NCBI RefSeq assembly: GCF_032362555.1
Contig: NC_083508.1
Coordinates: 10,197,001 to 10,261,000, forward strand
DNA length: 64,000 bases
Direction of reading: 5' to 3'
Source of the DNA: Amyelois transitella
Taxonomy: Eukaryota > Arthropoda > Insecta > Lepidoptera > Pyralidae
Of the stretch, positions 37,604 through 50,200 are shown piece by piece. The notes below the pieces were generated by a model, which saw nothing but the letters and a program-made list of their open reading frames with translations, did not search any database and had not been told where the DNA came from. Each line of letters begins with the position of its first letter. The stretch's first letter is position 1. The translations under genes and the position numbers were made by a program.

Positions 37604-39411
37604 ATGAATGCGTTATTAGATTATGGATCATCTTCCTCAAATGAATCCGATGAAGACACAGAAGAAAAGTCGTAAGTTACGGTTTTAACCATTTGTTGTG
37701 CCGTGTATGTTGTTAGTGTTGTGAGAGCTAAAAATTAAAATCAGTAATATTTGCAGTTCAAAAGATGATATGAAGCCCAAACTGCCGAAACCTGCTCTTG
37801 GCGAGAGCGCTCTACAAACTTCCGTATTTTCCAACCCCTTTGTTGAAGCTGAGTTGGCGAAGGCGGCTATATTAGAAAAGCATGTGAAAATGGTACAAGT
37901 AGACTTCCTATCTGTAATATTAACTATATGAATTATTGCATATTAACTTTGCTTACTATAAAGTATGATTTCTATACTAACAACTGGATTATATATTGGT
38001 ACAGACAGACCTAAGAAATTCAATAAAGCTGTGAAGAATGAGCTAAAAATACCTGATCTCCAAGTGCTAATCCTACTGTGTTCACGAATCAATGAATTTT
38101 TCAGACCTATTTGCATTCATTTTGATCAATAACTTATGCTCATATGGTGAGAGAAAACATCATCACGAAATCTGCATACTCTGGCAACTGCATGTGTAAC
38201 CACGTTCTGATTGGGATAAGATACCCATGCAAACAGTAAGAGGATTATGAAATCAATTAAACCTTTAGGCAGAACTCAACAATAGTTTTTCTGGAACTGT
38301 TTTGTGATCCTCAAATTCAAATAATGCACTGATATAAAGTATATTTTCATTCCTAATGTAACTTATAATTTATTGAACAATGTTATTTATTTATTCAGTG
38401 TAAAGTTATGTATCCAATTGAGCATGTTATCGTCAAGTACATAGGCAATGACTGTAAGGTTCCAGGTAGAGACAACACGCAGATGATCAATGGCAAAAAG
38501 ATTTGCTGGAACTACAGAAAGGGCCGCTGCCGGTTTGGACACAACTGTAAATATGCTCACGACTCAGATATACAGAAGACTTCAGAAGAATTGGATACTG
38601 AGAAACAAGTATGCATTATTGTGTTGTACCTACCATAGAAATTTTATATAAGTAGTTAGTATTAAACTTAGTATTACAAATAATAAACAACATTAGAAAT
38701 TCTGTGTGGTTTCCCACACTTGGGATTCCCTTATAGGTGATGTGCTAACAAGCTATCACTATCTGAATCTCAATTCTATTATAAAGCTATACAGGTGAAT
38801 GTGGATCTTCTAACTGTTGGGCTTGTGTCTACCCTGCAAGGTATATAGACATGACTATATGTATGTAATATATAATTAATGCCTTTTTGTAACTTCTGTT
38901 CTAAGATTTGACTTGTGTTTGTGTGTGTAAAATGTTTTACAGTCAAATAGATCTCAAATTAGAATGATTAATTTAATGCTTGCCATTTGTAGTCTTATTC
39001 AGATTTCATGGTAATAACTCATACATAAGGTGTGTATGAAATTTTTATCAGAATGTAAGATCTTAACCTGAAAGATTTAATTATTTATTATCCTAAACTC
39101 TAACTATGCTGCCTAAAATTATGTCATGGTTTGTCTAGGCGCTGCTCATTAATACATATATATATTGACGTTTTCTTATTATTTTTCAGAAATTGAAGTC
39201 CCTGGTTTGTGAGGGTTCCGGAACAATGACTGCAACCCCGCCCCCTCAAGTGGCATTAGAACAAGTGTTACCAACCGACGACGTGGTCTGGGAAGGAGCA
39301 GCCGATAAGAGAAAACTAAAGCGGCCAGGGCTCAGCCAATCTCTGGTCCCTGGCAAGAAAGTTATTAAGATGTATAAGGAGCAAAAAGTTAAAGATTCTA
39401 TTAAAAAATAA
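37604..39411 (+). CDS. Single CCCH zinc-finger protein, 211 aa (4 exons)
   Basis: Exons: 37604-37671, 37757-37892, 38399-38608, 39190-39411; all introns are GT-AG and in frame, and the stop is TAA. The N-terminus is acidic and Ser-rich ([17 protein letters not shown]), a style common in nuclear RNA-processing proteins. Residues 37-68 hold a conserved-looking [20 protein letters not shown] segment. Residues 104-122 form one CCCH finger with spacing C-x7-C-x5-C-x3-H ([19 protein letters not shown]), a known RNA-binding fold. The C-terminus is basic ([18 protein letters not shown]), consistent with nuclear location. I do not recognise a named orthologue; RNA binding is inferred from the finger only. 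The gene is divergent from Mi-2 and convergent with the TTD14 gene. Confidence 0.85.
38702..38870 (+). repeat. SINE-A copy, diverged and deleted
   Basis: A GTGTGGTTTCCCACAC head is followed by a shortened body and an ATATGTATGTAA tail, in intron 3 of the CCCH gene. Confidence 0.75.
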
Positions 39412-39477
39412 TATTACTATTTATATATTTTTGTTTCCTTTACATCCATACTAATTTGCTTCGCTGTTTTTAACTTG

Positions 39478-39545
39478 GAAACATCTGTGGCGCAGCGGTA
39501 GTGCGCATGTCAGTGATACCAAAGGTTCCGGGTTCGAATCCTAAA
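39478..39545 (+). repeat. tRNA-derived SINE head fragment
   Basis: It contains TCTGTGGCGCAGCGGTAGTG (A-box-like) and GGTTCCGGGTTCGAATCC (B-box-like). It matches the head of the SINE at 2765-2910, and the body is missing. It lies 70 bp after the CCCH gene stop, so it probably sits in its 3' UTR. Confidence 0.75.
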
Positions 39546-39568
39546 TTTTTCTAAATGAGACGTAAAAT

Positions 39569-39574
39569 AATAAA
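39569..39574 (+). terminator. Candidate polyadenylation signal of the CCCH gene
   Basis: AATAAA lies 158 bp after the stop, just past the SINE head. A minus-strand AATAAA at 39601-39606 faces it and is one candidate distal signal for the convergent TTD14 gene. Confidence 0.35.
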
Positions 39575-41297
39575 ACCAAAAAATAGCATATCACATTATC
39601 TTTATTAAGAAATAATGCCGAATACAGCGATTTTGGAATATACACCAAAAAAGCTAATCCATCGTATCTATTTTTGCACCAAGAATAATAATAAGTACAT
39701 AAAACATACAGACGTATGTCATTACATCACAGTCCTGTGTAATTATTTTAAATCATGATACAATAGCAGGTATTTAAATTAGAGCAATAAAAAATAATTT
39801 ATAATCATTTCGCGGTGCAATTTGCCGAAGTAACATTATAGTCATTTGGCTCTGCGTGGCTGCCAATGCTTCCTATAGCTTGATGGAGCAAATGCTCTAC
39901 AATATAGCACAGCCATTAAGATGCTCACATGGAATCCTGCCAAAATTTCACGCAACATGTCATTCTCCTTAAGTATAACGACGTCTTAAATACTTCCGTA
40001 ATATACTATAAGTTTTCTATTCACAACAGAAATACGAATTTGCGACATCTATTTAAACACTTTTAGATCAAAAATAGATTTTATTCAACATCGAAAGGCC
40101 ACTAACAAAAACGAATTCAGGAGACCTTCGCTCAAGTAACTTTGGTCCCCGAAAATAATTGCTACTACATACATCGACACGACATCGAGATTTTCAAAAT
40201 GTTACAACTAGTCAATTACGATTTAATACTATCCGATTCGCTTTTACACGAGTAGAAGTACAAAAGTTTAGGAAGCATTTATAAGTACAGAATTTAGGAT
40301 GTAAAATTCAGGTCTCTTAGTATACACGTTTATATGATAAAATTTATCATAATGCTAAGGTAGACAATCAGCAAATTCATTTTTAAGTTGTAATGCCATT
40401 CAATACCTGCGGTAAGATACAATGTCAATAACTTTATAAAAACGTCGTCGTAACTAGTATATAAATAACATTAAAATGAAATGAATACTAGGATCAAATA
40501 CTAGTATAATTGTTAAAATATAAAAAAAATTATTAAAACTACTAGAAACTGTTTTATATACTGGGAGCAAGACAGAACAGAATCTAAAATATATTTTATA
40601 TAGTATTTCGCGTAAATTATCACTTTGCACGACGCTCATACGCGTAGATAAATAAATAAAATTTACATCATTCAGTATACTAAACACTGTGATCAACATA
40701 ATGTAATATAAATATTACAGTATTTATATTCCATACTATGTAAAGGCACAAACAATACGAAACTATCCGATACACTTGTGGGATATAATTTGTACAATTA
40801 TTATTGCAGTGACATTTCATTGTGGCGTAGTTTGCACAAAAAATGTTCATAAAATGTCATGCCATGCTCAAGGTTTACTACAAAAATATATTTCATTTGG
40901 CGTTCTTTTATTTTAAAGGTAAGTACATATAAAATACAAATATTTAGAGGGCATGTTAAGTCACGTGATCTTAACGAGTTTTCGAATGAATGGCGAAGGA
41001 TGAAAATAAGTAAGACTTGCTTGATATGTTTGTAAAGACTTCATTTGTTTACGCTTCGCTATTATATCTCTATTACAAAAAGGTATTCATAATTACTGAG
41101 CACGCCCTTTAAATATCTGTACAAAGTTTCAGAGAACCATTGATACATACAATATACAGCATTGCTTCGTGGCTCGAAGACTTCGGGTAGTTTATAGTAC
41201 ATAAACCATTCTTAACATTAATTTAAACAATTTGGTGTATACTGAAATGTTACAAAGTGGAATTTTTCATATCTTAAGTAGTATAAATTATAACTAT

Positions 41298-44200
41298 TCA
41301 AATCTTAAGAGCGACCTTGGGTATCTTTGGTGATCCGAGATCCATTCTGTGGTTTTCTGGGAAGGCCTGCAGTTCCCCATTAGCGGGATCAATGTCCCCA
41401 TTGCTCGTGTGCCCGTTCATATCCGCATGGCCGTTGGTGTGACCATTTTCAGTGGCCATTTTGGAGTGTCCGTTCATTTTACCGACCCCATTCGCCTTGG
41501 CGTGGTCGCAATCATGTTTATCAGAGTGGCCATTCAGCGACCACTTAGAGCGCCCTGATAAAAACCAAACAAACATTCCTTATAACCCATCTCAATACGC
41601 TTTTGTACACTGGCGCAATTGTGTTAGTTGAAAACTATTAATGTCACGATATTAAACTAGAAATGTCAAGAATGTTAGTTCTCACTACTGGTAGAATTTG
41701 AACACAAATCAGAGCACTGATGTCCAAGCAATACACGATTCGAATCTGAAAATGATGTCCAGTTAAATATGTTGACAATGTCCGTGGACTCTACTTTCAT
41801 GTCACACTACCAAAATAAAATGCTACAGTGCGCGACATCCATAACGTGACAATTTCTCACAACAATCTAAACACGAACATATCCGTAAAACTATGAGCTA
41901 ACAAAACGTCTAGAAAACTAAAAAGGTGCCTATACTAAACTAGAATACAATTACGCCAGTGTTAAACATCATAAAAAATAACATGCAGAGAATAATCAGT
42001 TGAAAATGTAATGAGTTAAGGCGATTACAAACCAGCTAATGGTGCCACATCTAGTAACATTTAAAAAAGAGGGTAGTGATAATTTAAATGAAAGTTACTT
42101 TTAAATTATATTTTACAACCAGACAAAATAAACTCCATAAAAGTATTTATTTTAATATGATCCCATAGCGTAAAGTTTACAATCGCCATAAATAAATTTT
42201 GACAATAACTAGTTAACTCACCGTTACAGTCAGCGCCCGCATAATACTTTTTCGAAGTCTTCCAATCCTCCTTGAGTGACAGGTTGTACATAGAGTACGC
42301 ATGGTCCCCTGTCACCTCCTTCTCTATGGAGAGGAACTTCGGCAACGAAGCTAGCAGCGTCTTCTGATCGTAATCAGCACTGTAAGTCTCTAGTAGCACT
42401 AAGCCACGGCACCTGAAATGATTAAGAAAACAGGTAAAATCATGTGCGAGATATAAAATATAATAGATTATGCTACATTTTCTAATAAAAAAAAGCAATC
42501 AAATTTACCTGTATTTCATCATACATACATACATACATAAACTCACGCCTCTTTCCCGGAGGGGTAGGCAGAGACTACCTCTTTCCACTTGCCACGATCC
42601 CTGCATACTTCCTTTGCTTCATCCACATTCATAACTCTCTTCATGCAAGCTCGGCGGTCATCATCATAGCTGATGCAAATGTGGTTGATGATATGACAAG
42701 TTCTGGGTAACTTGTCAACAATTTAAATATATACAGAGATAATGAATCAATATATAATGTGAAATATATACATATAGAATGTAATAAATATGTGTAAAAA
42801 CTCATTGCAGTGTTAAACGAAAATAGTAAAAAAATGTGTAATGTAACAGATTTATTAAAAATACTTATACAATAATTATATACAGATATATCACGCAACT
42901 AAACAAAATGCTTTTTTAATTCCTACCAACATCACCTTTATACAATTGGACGCGAATATAAAAAAAAGCTACGAAATACATATACATATATAAAAAAATC
43001 ACCTGGGATGTGTGGGCTGCCTGTAAATGTCCAACTGGTAGTACTGGTTGTTGTAAATGAAACAGCGGCGCTTCTTGAAGATGGTGAAGTGAGCGTCGTC
43101 GCGCTGCGGCAGGAGATTCAGGTAATCGCGATGCGTCAACTGGGTGCGCACTTCCACGGACTGTCCATTAGTGGGGTGGAACTTCCTCAGCGTGTGTATA
43201 TAAGACCAGTGGCCCTTCTGACCCCGTTTCCGCAGCCTGACCTGGGCTTTACGCACATCGCTCTGCAGATAATTGTGAACGACGTCGAAATCTTGAAACG
43301 GGGGGAAAGCAGAGTCCGGTGGGAGGGGCATTTTGACGAGGAACTTTCGTTTCTTCGAGTTGACGTTCAGCCTGTCTCCTGTGTCGATGCCGATCTTCTG
43401 GCAGACGCAGGCGATGAGGCGGTTCATCTTCTTGTCGAAGTCTGTGGAGTTGTCGATGACGTCGAAGTAGGGGTGGCCGATCCAGGCCGACGCCGCGTTG
43501 TAGTCCAGCTCGCGGGCCAGCTCCACGCCCTCCGAGCGGCATGCGTGGTCCTGTAACAGGAAATATTTATATTAGAAAGGTCATTTAATGGATGTGCAGT
43601 GTTCTTGTAAAATATTGTGAATAATGAATAATTTCAATTGAAAACGCAGGCTTAGCAGTCATCATTACCCCGAATAAAAGAAAACGAAAAACTTAACAAA
43701 ATAAAATATTAAATATAGAATTAAAAATTCGATATACAAAGCTTTGTCGAAACACTAGTGTAAATTTCTCAATCTTACTGATTGGTCACTCAATGAAAAT
43801 GCATAATCAATCTGAATTATCTATGATCATTTATTATCGTTAGTATCAATACGTTGAATGGCGTCCTTCTGCTTGTAGATTGAATTTGCGAAACGGTGTA
43901 AAGATGTTATTTTCCGAAACATGAAGCAATATTGTACAGACATAGGAAATTAAGTTCATTAGCTTAATGGGTTGAAGTTTTTGCAGGAGTCACAAGGTCG
44001 CCGCGTGAATTGAATATACACGACATAACTCGATTTAAAAAGCTGATCGTATTTTAAAGAGAAGACTATTTAACTTTCGGGAAACGCCAATGTGCCCAGG
44101 AAGCCGTCCACTTGAATCCACTAAACACTTGTTCATTTCGTTTTGCGCTTTTGCGTAGAGGATGTTAGATATGAGTACATTATCAACTGTATTTCAACAG

Positions 44201-47200
44201 CGAAATCCGTATAAAAAAATCTAATATGAGGAGGGCTATGAGTCATCTAAGCTTAGTGATTGTGAATACCCCTTCCATTCAAAACTTAAAACAGCTTCGG
44301 TGGTCGAATCGGTTAGAGGCCCCTTTAAAAGGCGTGTGGCGCAAAAAGGCACAGGTTCGAATCCACCCCGGCCATGTACCAATGACTTTTTTTGACTAAC
44401 AGATGCTCTTACGGTGAGGGAAAACATTATAAGGAAATCTGCACGTTCAGGCAACTGGATGTGTAACCATGATAGATCCATTACGGGTTAGGTTCCCCTG
44501 CAAAGATTGCGGAGATCAGGATCCATGTTTAAAGGCATACTACCCCGGGCTCCTCTCCAAAGTGGCGAGGATGCAACCGGGACTAAAAGCCAGGACGAAA
44601 GAGATTCTAAACTTCTTAAAATATTTTTCGTATTTTCAAAACGTGCGTTTCAAAAAATTCTTTTCATAGTGTTTCGCCATATAGCGCTGACTTTGAGCAG
44701 CTTGTACGTGGCCGCTTACTTTGTTTACAAAATAATCAGTAGTGTCATGATGACCTTGACAAATAAATTCAGAGATTATGACGTCAGAATCCCAGAAACC
44801 AGACTTTCCATTACTGATCTATTTAATCAATGTTTGAAAAGAATTAATGCAATGCTTCAATGTCAGGTGTATACATAATCTCGTATTTATTTGAGGCTTT
44901 TCTCTATTATCACATGACGATAAGAAGTAAATATATCATACAAAACGGGCATATTAATTGGACCAGAAATACTAAGGAAATTTTCTTTTTTTATGATAAG
45001 TAAATTTTTAAAGCACTGCATAATGTATAACTTTTTCACTAAAAGTATTACAATGTAGCAAAAATCACATGAGCTGGCAGATGAAGGGACGTCCATAAAT
45101 AATTATAAAACGTAATAAGTCATAACTGCAATCACGTTTTCCATTTCAAATCAAAATAATGAGGGAACAAAAAAGTTTTCATAGATCGCTCCCCTGCCGA
45201 TGGCGATGTTAAAAAAGTTTGTCTTTTGAATAAAGTTAAATAAAGTTTAAACCCAAACTTTTATTTAGAAAGAAAACAAATATTGCTGGTGACTTAACCA
45301 TATTGACATTCTTAGCGTGCTAATGATTGCAATTTTAAAACCTACAGAAGAATGAGATAAATAAGCATTACTGGAATTATGTGTTGTGTTGAAAAATTAT
45401 ATCTGTATCAGCCATTTTCTATATAGTGGTTTGTTAAACCCATTTATGTATATAAGCCATTTGATCTTTCATAAATATAACAAATTTTTGTAAAACATTT
45501 AAGAGGTAGTGCCAATTCTGTGTTTTCTTTATTTTGCAAAGCACGTGTCACACAATATGGATTGTAAGCGTGTTATGCCTATTGAACTTGGTATTATCTC
45601 CTCGTGAGTAACTGATAGTAATAATTAAAATTATTATTGTCATGTCGACAAGTCACATTTGTTTACAAAATGGGAGCTCCATTTAGGAAGAACGAGGGTA
45701 TTAATTAACTTTTTTTTTATAATCATCAATCTTTTTGAATAGCTCAATGAAAACTGTTTTTAACCGTACAGGAGTTATTATGGACAAAAACCTACTTTTT
45801 AGAAAATCTTAAGAGCATTTATACAACAAGATATATTTATCCACTGCGATAAAGAGGCCCGCTGAAACATTATTTCTCTACAATAACATCTGTTCATTAT
45901 TCCATTCAGTTCGTTCTGGCAGAATGACAAATTTACTTTGTAATTACTCTGACGTGTTACTTCAAATATCTTTGAACTATCTGACATACATTCTGTGAAG
46001 TCTTATTTAGATATACGAAGTTAAATAAAAATTTTAACACTGACATTTGTGCCAGGGATTTAGAAGCACGTTTTAAGGCATTTAACTGCAAAACGACTTT
46101 TAATTACTCGTTAATTTTATTTGAAACGTTTAAACAATACGATCGTAACAAAAGCATAAAACGATACGTCACAAAAATTTGGCTTGGGTTTTTTTCGATA
46201 AAAAAAATTTGTTAAAATTTCCACGTGCATTATCAGCTGATGTAGTAAATGATAAAGATAATATTATAATAACAATTATGTTAATATATGTATTTCATGA
46301 CAATTTATAATATTTGAACGTTAGAGGTGCAATGACGTATTTCGCAAAGCGTTCGGCGCATATTACCCCCTTTAAATTGTTGTGTACTAACTACTCTTAC
46401 GATGAGGAAAAACAGCATGAAACCTGCAGAATTTGGTAGCTTTATGTGTGTAAATAGTCCTTATTTTGAGGAAAAACCTCGATGTGTAACCATGATCCAA
46501 GCAGGATTAGATTATAGTGCTCCACTAGACCGCATTACCTTTCCAATCTCTAGACCCAGCGTTTGAGTCTCTGTGGTAATATATCAGTCAGTCAGTGTCC
46601 TCTTCATATATATAGTTTTATAGTCTAAACTAAATACCTCAGTGGAGTAGAAGTCTTCCGCGCCGTTCGCAGCAGAAACCATGTGTACGATGTGATTGTA
46701 TCTGTTGTCCCTCAGCTCCACACTGTTCCAGTTGTTGGCAGCCAGCATCGCCTCCCATTTCTCTTTGGATATAACTGAAAATAAATGTGTTTAGTTACTT
46801 CTTGTGGCTTTTTATAGATACTATTCAATATAAATTAATTTAATAAAATTATCTTTGGTATAGTGAGGATTGAAAGTAGGTTTCCATAGAAACGTATATA
46901 GCCAAAAGCGATCAACTAGTAAGTCCGAACTAGACGTGAAAATTTATTTGACGAATAATGACCACGATTTAGTGAAGACGTACATAAAAATCATTAATTG
47001 GGACAAGGTCCTCCGAACCCTGGTTCTTGTGATGGCTTTTGTTAACTATTTTGAAAAGTAAATAATTAGGTGTGTATATTCAATAAAAGAAACATTGACT
47101 GACTGACAACAACTGATTAAATTTCGCTGTAATTTGGCAAACGTACAAATGACAAAATGTAAATATTGTCTTAGGAAATATTTTTACGAATTTATGACTT

Positions 47201-50200
47201 GAGCGAAAGCAATTAGATCATACATACATATAATCACATCTATATCCATTACGAGGTAGACAAGAGTAAACAGTCTCGCAAACACTGAAATGTTACGTTT
47301 AGCTGTAAGGCTTTATAATGGAATTAATTAATTTGATAATATACATCGACTATACCTTCGGCTGTTTTATGTATTCAGATATTATTTCAGGTCTTTTTGT
47401 ACAAAAAGTGTATTATTCCCTCAGAAAACTAATAGAAACTAGACATTATATGTATTACAAATAATTCACTAAGGAATATGTCGCAATAAAAATGAATAAT
47501 TGCATTACAAGCAAAATTTGCTAATAGTTTTGCAGTGCCTTGCCAACATTATAACAAAACAAAGTAAGGAGAATACAGAAATAAAATACATTAAGTATAG
47601 AAGCAGTCCCATAAAATAACTATTAAGGTAGCTGGCTTCCAACGTTTTCATACACACATATTATACCGGGGTAGACAGAACCAACAGTCTTGACTGAAAG
47701 GCCACGTTAAGCTGTATGGATTAATGATGGAATTGAGATTCAAATAGTGTCAGATTGCAAGCCGATCGCTTAAAAGAAGAATCCAATGCTTATCAAGGAA
47801 ATCTTTAAATAGTCTGTCTTTAGCGATATGTGCAATGCAGTGATTTTGTTAAAATCCTACTAATATTATAAATGCGCAAGTTTATGAGTATGTCAGAATG
47901 TCAGTATGGATGTTTGTTACTTTTTCACGCAAAAACTACTAAACCGATTACGATGAAATTTGATATATAGGTAGCCGAAGACTCAGAATAACATATAGGC
48001 TACTTATATCCCGGAGTACCTGCGGGATCGATTCCAAGCGGACGAAGTCGCGGGCGGCCTCTAGTAAATAATAATAGCTTGTATATCTACTTTCTGTATA
48101 GTATTTATTGTGTAATAGTTGTGCAATTTTTTTGGCAAGACGACGAGAGCATACCATTGCCCTCTATAACCCGTACTAAATTCAAGTTTCTGATAAGTTA
48201 TTTCAGTAATAAAAAAAAAAATTGCTGATATATATCGCAATACGCAGAATAGATACATCAGCTATTTTATACTGGCTGTTGCCCGTGATTTCGTCCATCG
48301 TTAAATAAAATCTGCGTGAATGTTTTGCCTCCTTAGAAAAGCGAAGATGAAATTGAAAGCGGTAGTAGATATAATTAGTTTTAAGTGATGTGACGTCAAC
48401 AAGTGCTACCTTGTATCCAATTTTTAAATCTATTCTATTCTTAAATTTTTGTACAAGTATCAGTTTTAAAATAGGACCAAATCTAACAATACTTAGAAAA
48501 TCGTATTCAAATCGGATAGTAATTGCGTGATGCGAGAACAAACATACAGACAATAGGAATTCTAAAAGAAACATTTTTGGCAATATCTTCCAAGTACAAA
48601 CATCGGTCAGGTATAATTTTATTATACATATGTATATACCGAATTATCAATACGAACGCCATCATATCAAAGCCGCTTCATAGGAAGTCCACACAATGGA
48701 TTCTGTTATGCTTTTTATACCATACAGAGAATTTGTTTCGAACAATCTTTGTATACTGAACACATCCTGGAAAAGGCTTTGGAAATACGTTTGAAGATAC
48801 CCGTTTATTGTGTCTAAGCATCTGTAATGGTCTAAAGCAAAGGATTACATTTGCGAAATCGCACGGTTAAAGTTTATCGGCGCTAGACTTTACTGTATCG
48901 TATGTATATGTATAAATATAGTCACGTCTATATCCCTTGCGGGGTAGACAGAGCTAACAGTCTTGAAAAGACTGAAAGGCCACGTTTTGGCTTAACGTTG
49001 GAAATTAAATTCAAATAGTGACAGGGTGCTAACCCATCGCCTGCAAGAGGAATCTAGTTTATAATAAAGATATACATGTATATGTTATAACTTATTAAAA
49101 AAAGTCAACGTAAAGTTAAGAAATTGATTACTGGCAACAAATGTTATAATGTTACTTCATGACATTGCCATAAATTTGCGTTACATAATGGAGAATATGC
49201 AACGAACACTTTCTTCGTTTGTGAATTACTTATATTGATTTTGGTTTGAGATTTTCAAGAATGATATGGGTGAACCTCTGTATCTTTTCGAGGGCAAGCA
49301 TGTTACTGACTGTCACAGCAAAAGTGGGGTTTACACAGTTGCATGTGGTTCTGGTTCCAAGGGCGCGACACAATCAGACTGGGCAGGTATTGTATTTTAA
49401 ATTGTAAAAGTGTTGTGTACAATTACATTGTACATTTGAATATAATTTTATTGGTATATATGTTTGCGGTATGGGCATGCATAATGTATAGTGATATTAA
49501 TTTTGCAACCGGTAAAATAAATTATACACCAGGAAGCGGCTGAAATCATATTTTGCAAAGGTGGTCGAATTCGGACTTCCCCGCAAAACTAATGATCAAT
49601 AGGGGAATCCAGGACGGATTGCAACCCACTCAATTTACTAAATAATGTTTCCTGTATATGTAGGTATATCTTATATGAATTTAAATAAATTACCATGGCG
49701 TTTATTAAGTAATATGAATATGATATTTTTTCATTCTTTAATTTTGAGTATTCTCTAAGACTGTTGATAGATACAGAATTAAAATAAAGAACGTTGCATT
49801 ACAAGCAAAATTTGCTAATAGTTTTGCAGTGCCTTGCCAACATTATAACAAAGTAAGGAGAATACAGAAATAAAATACATTGAGTATAGAAGCAGTCCCA
49901 GAAAAGAACTATTAAGGTTGTTGCATGTTGCTGTAGAACTTAAGCAAAATAACTGACGCAGCATGTTGCTGATAACGGGATGTAAAACCTTTTTAATTCT
50001 ATTCAAATAAACCGAATTATAGAACTATATGTAAATACGGTTGATTTAGTACTCACATGCACTAGCGTCCATCGCCCCCCGGTCGCATATGATGAGGCAG
50101 TTCCTCTGACACGTCCTGCCTAGCTCGAAGAATGTGTTCTCAATCTGGATCATAGTCTTCAGAAGATTCTCCTGGAATTTCGTTGCTATAACAAAAAAAA

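Larger units (their letters stand above)
39412..41297. other. Convergent 3' UTR region of the CCCH and TTD14 genes
   Basis: The stretch is AT-rich, without family-like coding sequence. On the minus strand AATAAA occurs near 40906-40911, 40080-40085 and 39601-39606, so the TTD14 transcript could have a 3' UTR of 0.4 to 1.7 kb. I see nothing else in it. Confidence 0.5.

Noticed and set aside
43008-43556. 182-codon plus-strand frame
   Set aside because: Antisense shadow of TTD14 exon 7; the minus-strand reading matches the family and fits the splice phases.
44507-44878. 123-codon plus-strand frame
   Set aside because: The first third is SINE-B sequence and the rest has no recognisable feature; it lies in a TTD14 intron.
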